Assembly: GCA_005879315.1 (NCBI GenBank)
Contig: VBLC01000040.1
Coordinates: 1-64,000 of the forward strand
Source: Deltaproteobacteria bacterium
GTDB lineage: Bacteria; Myxococcota; Myxococcia; Myxococcales; 40CM-4-68-19
Direction: 5' to 3'
Length of the DNA: 64,000 bases
Position 1 is the stretch's first letter. Every line of letters begins with the position of its first letter. The notes under the pieces are model-generated. The model saw only the letters and a program-made list of their open reading frames with translations, searched no databases and had not been told where the DNA came from. The position numbers and the translations under genes are program-made. Positions 56,336 through 63,195 of this stretch are shown piece after piece.

Positions 56336-57161
56336 ACTTCTGCGGCCCGCCTGGGATGGGCTGGGCGGCCTGGGCCGGGCCGAAGAGCTCGCCTTCTCGC
56401 GAAAGGAGCGCTGCGGCCTCCGCGGCGGCGGCGGGGTCGCGGCCGTTGGCAACCACTTGCAGCTGTGTTTCGAAGAGCTCGCGATCCTGCGCCTTGACGG
56501 CGACGGCCCGCGCCATCGCCAGCCGGTTGCGCGGATCGTCCGGCGCGCGCTGCACTGCGGCCTCCAGCTGCTTGCGCGCCTCGGTCAGATCGCCTCCCGC
56601 GTAGGCCGGAAGCGCCGCGAGCAGCGCGCCCAGCTCGCGCTCGGGCCCGCCGCCATCGAGATCGGGAGCGAGTCGAGCGGCGCGCTTCAGTTCTTCCGTC
56701 AGCTCCTCGCGCCGATCGATGAGCGGCGTGAACCCTTGCGTGCGGGCCCAGGCCGCGCTGCACAGCGCCTCGAGGTACAGCGCCTCGGCGGCCGCCCCGC
56801 CCACCTGCGAGTAGACCTCCGCTGCCGGCCGGGTTCCGTCGAGCGCCACAGGAAACTGCAGCGTCCACGATCGGTGCGCGTCCGCCGCGCAGGCGAGCGC
56901 CTCGCGAGCGGCGCCCTCCAGCGCCTCAGGATCTCGCAGATCCTTCTCGGCCCTCGCGCGCCGCGCCCTGGCGGCCTTGAGAAACGGCTCGACAGGATCG
57001 AGACTGCGCAGCGCTAGCTCTTCCAGCCCCGGCGCATCGTCGTCGCGGACTGCAGGACGCGGCGCAGGCGCCGCCGCGGCAGGAGCGGGAGCGGGCTTCT
57101 GCGGCTCGGGTGCAGATCGGCAAGCCGCCAGGAGCGCCGCGGCCGCCCAGAAGCGCCTCAC
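56334..57161 (-). CDS. TPR-type lipoprotein (TatT-like)
   Basis: About 275 residues from GTG 57161, which overlaps the HadB-like stop (GTGA). The lipobox is LLAAC, followed by a Pro/Ala-rich tether. Helical repeats (EALYLEALCSAAWARTQGF, GGGPERELGALLAALPAYA, LTEARKQLEAAVQRAPDD) resemble TRAP-transporter T-component or TPR lipoproteins. It is the last gene of the 59.4-56.3 kb operon. No transporter genes are adjacent. Confidence 0.65.
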   Translation of the reverse strand: MRRFWAAAALLAACRSAPEPQKPAPAPAAAAPAPRPAVRDDDAPGLEELALRSLDPVEPFLKAARARRARAEKDLRDPEALEGAAREALACAADAHRSWTLQFPVALDGTRPAAEVYSQVGGAAAEALYLEALCSAAWARTQGFTPLIDRREELTEELKRAARLAPDLDGGGPERELGALLAALPAYAGGDLTEARKQLEAAVQRAPDDPRNRLAMARAVAVKAQDRELFETQLQVVANGRDPAAAAEAAALLSREGELFGPAQAAQPIPGGPQK

Positions 57162-57949
57162 CTCTTGCGGGACGGCGGTTTGTGCGGCTCCGGCCTGCGC
57201 TGCGAGGGCAGAGGGGGGAGCGCGGGCGCGGTGTTCTGCAGCGCGAAGAGCAGCCCGCCGTTGTCTCCTCCGCCCGCCTGCGGCGACTCGTACAGCTCGC
57301 AGCTCGCCTGGCCGCGCAGGACCAGCTCGCCCCTCTGGTTCTCCGCCCAGAGCTCGACATCCGCGTAGCAGGCGCCGTGCTCCTTGCGCAATTCCGCGAT
57401 GCGGCCGCGGCAGGTCAGCTCGTCGGCCGGCCAGACGATCTTGATGAAGCGCGCCGAAAGCTTGCGCACGTGCCCGCGCCGCAGCCAGGCGGTGAGAAGC
57501 TGACCGACGAAGGCCATCGCCAGCATCCCCGGCGCGAACATCCCCGGGAAGCCGAGCGAATGCGCGTACGGCTCGTCGAGGTGCAGCCGATTGAAGTCTC
57601 CCGAGGACGAGGCATAGCGGACGATCTGCACGCGATCGATGGCCGGCTTGGTCAACGGCGGGAGGTCGTCGCCAACCCGCAGCTCGCTCCAATAGAACGA
57701 GCGCGCCAGGCTCTGCTTGGGCTCCTGCACCTGCTTGGGCGCGGTCAGCGGCGGCAGCTGCGGGTGATGCTGCGGCTTCTTCGCCAGCGGCTGCGGCGCT
57801 TTCTTCGCGGGCGCGAGCGGCTTGCGCAGCTTGGAGGCGGGGAACTTGGTCACCTTCGCGAGCTTCTTCTTCTGCGGCCTCGCCTTGGCGGCCGCCTTGG
57901 GCGCCGCCCGATGGTGGCCCAGCCTCTTGGCTGTGCTTCTGCTACTCAT
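57158..57949 (-). CDS. MaoC-like hydratase (HadB-type) with basic N-terminal tail
   Basis: About 263 residues. The hotdog core (about 90-215) has the catalytic hydratase motif ASSSGDFNRLHLDEPYA with Asp and His. An N-terminal tail of about 75 residues (AAPKAAAKARPQKKK, KPLAPAKKAPQPLAKK) is Lys/Ala/Pro-rich, like histone-H1 or AlgP tails, and is rare for this family. The C-terminus has another basic, Pro-rich stretch. It should pair with the HadA-like protein overlapping it by 8 bases to dehydrate 3-hydroxyacyl thioesters. ATG 57949. Confidence 0.78.
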   Translation of the reverse strand: MSSRSTAKRLGHHRAAPKAAAKARPQKKKLAKVTKFPASKLRKPLAPAKKAPQPLAKKPQHHPQLPPLTAPKQVQEPKQSLARSFYWSELRVGDDLPPLTKPAIDRVQIVRYASSSGDFNRLHLDEPYAHSLGFPGMFAPGMLAMAFVGQLLTAWLRRGHVRKLSARFIKIVWPADELTCRGRIAELRKEHGACYADVELWAENQRGELVLRGQASCELYESPQAGGGDNGGLLFALQNTAPALPPLPSQRRPEPHKPPSRKR

Positions 57950-58412
57950 GGATCTCTCCCGGCGCGTGCTTGGGCGCCATCCGCACCACCCAGAGCTGGC
58001 GGGAGCGGTAAACGACTTCGCCGGCATCGTCGCGCCCTTCATCCTCGATGATGACCACGTCGGTGGGGCCGCTGGGCGTCTGCCGCTGCTCGATGCCGGC
58101 GATCTTGCTGCGCACCGACAGCCGGTCGCCGGCGACGATCGGCCGGGCATACTCGAAGTTCTGCTCCGCCTGCAGAAGGTGCTTCCCGGAAGAGAGCATC
58201 AGACCTTCGCGCAGATCGCTGCCGGCGCGCAGCGTGGTGGGGAACGTCGGGGGCGCGACCACGCTGCGGTATCCGGCGGCGCGCGCCGCTGCCTCCTCGA
58301 AGTAGATGGGATTCGTCTCGCCGATGGCCTCGGCGAAGCGGCGGATGGCGCCCTTCTCCACCTCGTTGATTGCGGGCTTTGCCTCCCGCCCTGTGGCGTT
58401 GCGATCGACCAT
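57942..58412 (-). CDS. FAS1-type dehydratase subunit (HadA-like)
   Basis: About 156 residues of hotdog fold. AEAIGETNPIYFEEAAARAAG stands where the active subunit has Asp and His, so this subunit is likely non-catalytic, as in HadA. VAPPTFPTTLRAG and EQNFEYARPIVAGDRL follow the family pattern. It should form a heterodimer with the next gene product. It begins 8 bases after the DapB-like gene. Confidence 0.8.
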   Translation of the reverse strand: MVDRNATGREAKPAINEVEKGAIRRFAEAIGETNPIYFEEAAARAAGYRSVVAPPTFPTTLRAGSDLREGLMLSSGKHLLQAEQNFEYARPIVAGDRLSVRSKIAGIEQRQTPSGPTDVVIIEDEGRDDAGEVVYRSRQLWVVRMAPKHAPGEIHE

Positions 58413-58420
58413 GCTGCTCC

Positions 58421-59404
58421 CTATCTGCCCGCGGGCAGATCCAAGACGCTGATCAATCCGGGCTCGGAGCCGGCCACCAGCGGCACCGCGTGGACCACCG
58501 TCCACGAGGTGGCGCGATCGCCCTGCGTGCCGCCCGGGATGAGAACTCTGATGCCGGGTTCTCCGATCAATTCGATCTCATCGCGCGGCGAAGGCGCGCC
58601 GAGCGCGATGGTCAGGTCGAGGTGGGCGATCTCCTTGCCGCTGTGGAAGGCTCGCGCCACCTGCTTGATCCCGACGATGCCGCCCTTGGGAACGGTGAAG
58701 CCCTCGCCCTGCATGTCGTCGTCGGCTTCGACGGGGTCGATCGACTCGTCGACTTCGTCGACTTCGAGACCCACTCCGAGCGCCGCGAGCGCGGCCGACT
58801 CCATCAGGCCGACGTGCCCGATGGTGCCGTCGTCGACGCCGCGGTCGAACTCCTCCTCGTTCATGCCCGCGCCGGTCTTGCGCTGCAGCTGGACGCGGCG
58901 TGTCCGCGAGTCCACCACGCGGACGACGTTCACGCGGTCGACCCGGCCGCAAACTGCGCCGAGCGTGGCGGGCAGGCGGTCCATGACGAACCCTGGATTC
59001 ACGCCCGTCCCGAGGATGGCGACCTTGCGCTTCTGCGCGAGCTTGTCGAGGCGCTCGGCGATCTCGGGATTTCGCAGCCAGGGATAGGACAGCTCTTCGC
59101 AGGTCGAGACCACCGAGAGCCCTGCCGTGATCGCTTGCGCCAGCTCCCCTTCGACCTGGTCGAGCCGGCTGCCGGTGGCATGGAGGAGCACGCCGCCCTG
59201 CGCTTTCTTCATCTCGGCCGTGGCATCGCTGCTGATGATCACTTCCGGGGCGGGCGCGTCGACGACGTCGGAGAGCTTCCTTCCCACCCGGGAGGGGTCG
59301 AGGTCGACGGCAGCGACGATCTCCAACTCGCCCTTTTGCAGGGCGCAGCGGGCGATCCCGCGGCCGATGGCGCCGAGGCCCATCAGTGCGACCTTGATCG
59401 GCAA
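58421..59404 (-). CDS. DapB-like / 2,4-diaminopentanoate dehydrogenase-like NAD(P) enzyme
   Basis: 327 residues. The N-terminal Rossmann motif is VALMGLGAIGRGIAR, followed by AAVDLDPSRVGRKL, VLLHATGSRL and ILGTGVNPGFVMDRLP, the pattern of DapB-type and diaminopentanoate dehydrogenases. DapB's dihydrodipicolinate-binding motif is not clear, so it is unlikely to be true DapB. It begins an operon with the HadA/B-like pair. GAGGAGG lies upstream of the ATG and an A/T palindrome 26 bases away. Confidence 0.7.
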   Translation of the reverse strand: MPIKVALMGLGAIGRGIARCALQKGELEIVAAVDLDPSRVGRKLSDVVDAPAPEVIISSDATAEMKKAQGGVLLHATGSRLDQVEGELAQAITAGLSVVSTCEELSYPWLRNPEIAERLDKLAQKRKVAILGTGVNPGFVMDRLPATLGAVCGRVDRVNVVRVVDSRTRRVQLQRKTGAGMNEEEFDRGVDDGTIGHVGLMESAALAALGVGLEVDEVDESIDPVEADDDMQGEGFTVPKGGIVGIKQVARAFHSGKEIAHLDLTIALGAPSPRDEIELIGEPGIRVLIPGGTQGDRATSWTVVHAVPLVAGSEPGLISVLDLPAGR

Positions 59405-59429
59405 GACCCCTTGCCTCCTCGCTGGCGCA

Positions 59430-59448
59430 AAAAAAATAATTTTTTTTC
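59430..59448. repeat. A/T palindrome copy 4 (between divergent genes)
   Basis: A8-TAA-T8, nearly palindromic. It lies 26 bases upstream of the minus-strand ATG and 65 bases upstream of the plus-strand ATG. Flanks GCTGG and CCAGC can pair around it. It may act as a promoter-upstream element rather than a terminator here. Confidence 0.75.
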
Positions 59449-59512
59449 TGCCCAGCCCGCCGCTTATAGCCCGACGCTCGGAGGGGGGACAAGGAAATGC
59501 TAGAGTGAAGCG

Positions 59513-60013
59513 ATGGGCAGGCGCTATCTCGAGGAGCCGCCGGCGGCCGCCCGCTCGGCTGTCGACCAGGCTCGCAAGGCCGCGAATGATCTAGGTTCTT
59601 TCTTCCGTAGCCTGGGCGTCTGGGACCGGTGGGCGGCTGGCTCAACCGCACTGCTTTTGCTCATGCTGGCCCTCCCTTGGCGGTGGACCAGGGAGGACGA
59701 TGAAATCATCGGCCTTGTCGCCGCCTGGCCGGTCGCCTTGATGGCGGGCGGCACATTGTTTTTCATCTATTTGCGCGCGCGAAAGGCCGACCTCGTCCAG
59801 GACCGCCGGCTTCGGCTGGCGCAGCTCGGGACATCGGCGCTCGCCACCATTTTCACTGGGTTGTTTCTGCCCTGGACGATGCAATCGCATGCGTTCCGCG
59901 GCGCGGGACACACGGTGGCCATAGCTTTGTCGACACCGCTCGGCGGTGCCTACTTGGGATTGGTCTGCGCCGCGGCAGCGCTCTTCGCATCCGTGCCGGC
60001 GCTCAAGGAATAG
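59513..60013 (+). CDS. Four-helix membrane protein
   Basis: 166 residues: a basic cytosolic N-terminus, then about four membrane helices (AAGSTALLLLMLALPW, IGLVAAWPVALMAGGTLFFIY, LGTSALATIFTGLFLPW, LGGAYLGLVCAAAALFA). Unknown family. Its last 64 bases overlap the TlpA-like gene on the opposite strand. Confidence 0.65.
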   Translation: MGRRYLEEPPAAARSAVDQARKAANDLGSFFRSLGVWDRWAAGSTALLLLMLALPWRWTREDDEIIGLVAAWPVALMAGGTLFFIYLRARKADLVQDRRLRLAQLGTSALATIFTGLFLPWTMQSHAFRGAGHTVAIALSTPLGGAYLGLVCAAAALFASVPALKE

Positions 60014-60582
60014 CGCGCGCCGTACGCCTCGAAGAGCGTCCGGAAGTTCGGGTCCATCCAATCGCGCGGGCCGACGAACTTGAGCCGCAGCCCGCCTCGG
60101 GCATCGACCAGGTAGCTTTCGGGAAACTTCGTCGTGCCGTAAGTCTGCGACCACCTCGCGCCCTGATCGAGCACGACCTTGAAGGGCGGCGGCGAGGGGA
60201 AAAATTTGTTCACCGGCTCCCAACTCTCGTCGACGGTGACGGAGAGGACCTCGAACGTCTTCGCATCGAAGCTGCGAGCGAGCTGCATCAGGCTCGGCAT
60301 CTCCTCGCGGCACGGCGGGCACCAGGTCGCCCAGAAGTTCACCAGCACGAGCTTGCCCTTCCGCTCGGCCAGCTCCTTGAACAGCGGGGCCGGCCGCCCG
60401 TCGAGCTCATCGGCTTCGACGGCTCCCTTGGCGCGATCGGTGCTGCCGCCGAAATGCTGGAGGCCCTTGGAGATGCCCACCGCCAGCACGGCGATGGCCG
60501 CGAAGGCGACGAAAGCCTCCTTGAGCCAGCGCGGCACCACCCAGGTGCGCTTCTGATCGACGGGAATGCCTGAGTAGCTCAA
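59950..60582 (-). CDS. TlpA-like thioredoxin, membrane-anchored
   Basis: About 210 residues from TTG 60582, which shares bases with the stop of the penicillin-binding gene (TTGA). One N-terminal helix (FVAFAAIAVLAVGI), then a thioredoxin fold with active site WCPPC in NFWATWCPPCREEMPSL and cis-Pro in TKFPESYLVD. Reducing partner of periplasmic or cytochrome-biogenesis proteins. It overlaps a convergent gene by 64 bases. Confidence 0.88.
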   Translation of the reverse strand: MSYSGIPVDQKRTWVVPRWLKEAFVAFAAIAVLAVGISKGLQHFGGSTDRAKGAVEADELDGRPAPLFKELAERKGKLVLVNFWATWCPPCREEMPSLMQLARSFDAKTFEVLSVTVDESWEPVNKFFPSPPPFKVVLDQGARWSQTYGTTKFPESYLVDARGGLRLKFVGPRDWMDPNFRTLFEAYGARYSLSAGTDAKSAAAAQTNPK

Positions 60583-61928
60583 TGCCGCTTCCGCCGCCGC
60601 CAGTGTTTGATGCGCGCGAAGGGCGGATTGCCCAGCGGCCCGCCGACCAGATACGCCTTGAGCGCCTCGCGCGCCACGTAAGGGGCGTGGACGCGCCACT
60701 TGAGACCGTTCACCACCACCACCGCGACGGCGATCTTGGGATCGTCGGCTGGGGCGAAGCCGACGAACCAGGAATAGTCCTTGAAGTGCGCGCCGTGGTC
60801 GCTCAGAGAGCCGGTCTTTCCCGCCACCTCGATGTCGCCGAGGACGTTGCGGTGCCGCTCGCGGAAGGACGACGTGGCGGTGCCGGCGGAGACGGTCAGC
60901 TTCATCATGTCGCGCAGCGCGGCCGCCGTCTCCTGGTTGAGAAGGCGCGTCTCACCGTTCGGCGCGACGGGCTCGCCGTCGATGGCGTCGACCAGCGACG
61001 GCTCGACTGCCACTCCTCCGTTGCCGACCGCCGCCGCGATGAGCGCCGCATGCAGCGGAGAGAGATGCACCTGCCCGAAGCCGGAGGCGCTCTTGGCGAA
61101 GTCGAGCGCCTTGTCTCCTTTGTCGGGGATCTGCGCGGTCGACTGCTCCACCGGCTGATCCCAGATGGGACGGTTGAAGAGGAACTTCTCCGCCTCCTTG
61201 CGCAGTGCGTCCGCGTCGAGGTGCTTCACCGCCATCTTGGCGAAGACCACGTTGGCGCTCTTGGCCAGCGCCATGCTCAGGGAGAGGCAGCGGCGGTCGA
61301 GCCGGGGGGCATCCTGCAACAGCTTCTCCTTCAGCCGATGCCGGCCGCCGTGGTAGCAGATCTCGTCGTCGGGCGAGATGCCCGACTCGATCAGCGCCGC
61401 GCCGGTGATGATCTTGAACACCGAGGCGGCGGGATAGAGGGGTTTCGTCGCCTGCCCCTCGCCGTATTGGGCCAGCGCGAGCAGCTTCCCGCTCTTCGGG
61501 TCGATCGCGACCACCGCGGCGCCCACCGGTTTGTACATTTTGAGCAGCTTCTGCATCTGCGACTGCAGATGCGGATCGATGCTCAGTCGCGCTTCCTTTC
61601 CGTCTTCGGTGCGGGCGACGTAGGCGTCGTCCTTGAGCCTGGCGCTGCGCCAGAGCGAAAGGCCCTGCAGGTGCTCGATGTGCTGCACCACCGCGTTCGT
61701 CGCGGCGGCAGGCACCTGCTTGACCTCGGCGGGAGGCTCGAGGTCCGGCTCTACGGCCGCGCTTTCGTCAGGCTCGAGCGGAACGTCCGAGTCGTCCTGC
61801 GGGACCGGCAGCGCGGGAGGGGGCTGCCCCGGCCGCTGCTGCGCGCGCGCAGCGAAGCAGAGCCCGGCCGCGGCGCAGGCCGCGACCAGCCAGGCGGGGC
61901 GGATGTGGCAGCCTCGTCGCTCTTTCAC
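60579..61928 (-). CDS. Penicillin-binding transpeptidase
   Basis: About 449 residues from GTG 61928, with an N-terminal helix and a Pro/Glu-rich linker. Transpeptidase motifs are in order: SVFK (SxxK), SAN (SxN, in LAKSANVVF) and KTGS (in VAGKTGSLSD). It lacks the N-terminal dimerisation domain of full FtsI/PBP2, so it is a small monofunctional class B-like or D,D-transpeptidase. It is coupled to tlpA. Confidence 0.85.
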   Translation of the reverse strand: MKERRGCHIRPAWLVAACAAAGLCFAARAQQRPGQPPPALPVPQDDSDVPLEPDESAAVEPDLEPPAEVKQVPAAATNAVVQHIEHLQGLSLWRSARLKDDAYVARTEDGKEARLSIDPHLQSQMQKLLKMYKPVGAAVVAIDPKSGKLLALAQYGEGQATKPLYPAASVFKIITGAALIESGISPDDEICYHGGRHRLKEKLLQDAPRLDRRCLSLSMALAKSANVVFAKMAVKHLDADALRKEAEKFLFNRPIWDQPVEQSTAQIPDKGDKALDFAKSASGFGQVHLSPLHAALIAAAVGNGGVAVEPSLVDAIDGEPVAPNGETRLLNQETAAALRDMMKLTVSAGTATSSFRERHRNVLGDIEVAGKTGSLSDHGAHFKDYSWFVGFAPADDPKIAVAVVVVNGLKWRVHAPYVAREALKAYLVGGPLGNPPFARIKHWRRRKRH

Positions 61929-61977
61929 CGATGCTCCATCTTGACGGATCCGCGCCGGGGATCAACCTTCGGGCGCG

Positions 61978-62802
61978 GTGGTCCCTTCCCCGCCCGACGC
62001 AGGACAGCCTACTTTCCTTACCTCGCTGCTCGCCGACCTGCGGCCGCGCCACATCATCACCGCGGTCGTTCTCCTGGCGCTGGCCACGGTCTTGAATCGG
62101 GCCATCCATCTCGCCTTCCGTCGTGCGGTCGAGCGGCACCGCGCCCGCGGCACGCTCCTCCCCGAGACGATGACCCAGTTCGCGCTCGCTCGCCGGCTCC
62201 TGAGCGCCGCGACCTGGCTCGTGGCGCTGGGCATCGCGCTCACCCAGTTCACCGAGCTGCGCGTGCTCTCGACGGGGCTGCTCGCCTCTGCCGGCCTCTC
62301 GGGTCTGATCGTCGGCTTCGCGGCTCGCGGCACTCTGGGAAATGCCATCGCCGGGCTGACCATCTCACTGGCGCAGCCCGTCCGCATCGGCGACGACATC
62401 GAGCTTCGCGGCGAGCGCGGGGTGGTGGAGGACATCCACCTCATCTATACCGTGCTGCGCCTGGCGGACGGCAAGCGGCTCATCATCCCCAACGACACCC
62501 TCGCCAACGAGGTGATCAAGAACCTGACCATGGGTGGGGTGACGAAGGTGGCGCGCGTCGAGGTCAAGGTCCCGCCGGCAGGCAATCCGCAGCAAGTGCA
62601 GGAGGCGATGGCGTCCGTGGCCCGCGGCTTCGAGAGCCTCGACCGGCAAGCCGCTGAGCCAGAAGTCTACTGGGTGAAGATTGACGAGACGGGAACGGTG
62701 CTGCGGCTGGTCGCGACCTGCACCGACGCCGTCTCGGCCGACCGGCTCGCCCAGAAAGTGCTGGCTCGCGCGGCCCAACTGGTACACCGCGCGAGCCCGT
62801 GA
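61978..62802 (+). CDS. Small-conductance mechanosensitive channel (MscS type)
   Basis: 274 residues from GTG 61978. Three helices, with the pore helix in GLLASAGLSGLIVGFAARGT, then the MscS beta domain ISLAQPVRIGDDIELRGERG and KRLIIPNDTLAN. It releases osmolytes under hypo-osmotic stress. It differs from the cNMP-linked MscS at 8.4 kb in having no extra domain. An A/T palindrome begins at its stop codon. Confidence 0.93.
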   Translation: MVPSPPDAGQPTFLTSLLADLRPRHIITAVVLLALATVLNRAIHLAFRRAVERHRARGTLLPETMTQFALARRLLSAATWLVALGIALTQFTELRVLSTGLLASAGLSGLIVGFAARGTLGNAIAGLTISLAQPVRIGDDIELRGERGVVEDIHLIYTVLRLADGKRLIIPNDTLANEVIKNLTMGGVTKVARVEVKVPPAGNPQQVQEAMASVARGFESLDRQAAEPEVYWVKIDETGTVLRLVATCTDAVSADRLAQKVLARAAQLVHRASP

Positions 62803-62821
62803 AAAAAATAATTATTTTTTT
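62802..62821. repeat. A/T palindrome copy 5
   Basis: A perfect 20-base palindrome, A7-TAATTA-T7, starting on the last base of the MscS stop and ending 6 bases before the stop of the convergent gene. Flanks GCGCG and CGCGC can pair around it. Confidence 0.8.
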
Positions 62822-62827
62822 CGCGCG

Positions 62828-63037
62828 CTACTTGGCGGGGGGAGTGGTGCTGGGTGTCGTGGTGGTGTCGCCCGTCTTGGCCCCCATGTCCTTCTTCATC
62901 TTCTTGCCCTTCTTCTTCATCTTCTTGCCGGCCTTCTTGGTGTCGCTCTTCATGGCGTCGCCGGTCTTCTCCTCCGCCCTGGCCTGGGCGGCAGCGAGGA
63001 AGGCGAATGCACAGAGCGCGAGCAAGAGCTTCTTCAT
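62828..63037 (-). CDS. Lys-rich secreted small protein
   Basis: 69 residues: a clear signal peptide (MKKLLLALCAFAFLAAAQA) and a mature part rich in Lys (KKAGKKMKKKGKKMKKDM) with a Thr/Pro-rich end. Similar small secreted Lys/Met-rich proteins are common in this lineage. The function is unknown; the strong positive charge suggests binding to LPS, DNA or metals at the cell surface. Confidence 0.7.
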   Translation of the reverse strand: MKKLLLALCAFAFLAAAQARAEEKTGDAMKSDTKKAGKKMKKKGKKMKKDMGAKTGDTTTTPSTTPPAK

Positions 63038-63195
63038 TGGGCACCTCGGCGGGGGGCGGGCGAGATGCCCGCGCGGGGGTGGTTGAAGCCTACGCCGGGC
63101 GTACTGTCAAGCGCTCCCCTTGCCGTCTGCAATCGGCGGAGTGAAATTCAGGGTCCGTGTGTTAGATGTGCGCCGCCAAACGAGGGAGTGGTGAC

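Noticed and set aside
53590-56868. A 1092-codon open frame on the minus strand across the lipoprotein gene
   Set aside because: It is antisense to a gene with signal peptide, Ig domains and Cys modules, its composition is Arg/Ala/Gly shadow-like, and no domain is recognisable. Long antisense frames are normal in DNA this GC-rich.
58421-59404. True lysine-pathway dapB
   Set aside because: The protein is longer than DapB and the typical dihydrodipicolinate-binding motif is not seen. A diaminopentanoate-dehydrogenase-like enzyme fits better.
53365-62821. Calling the A/T palindromes ordinary intrinsic terminators
   Set aside because: There is no strong GC stem directly before the T-run; GC pairing at the flanks is partial and differs between copies. 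One copy is inside a gene and one is upstream of two starts. The terminator role is kept only as one hypothesis.
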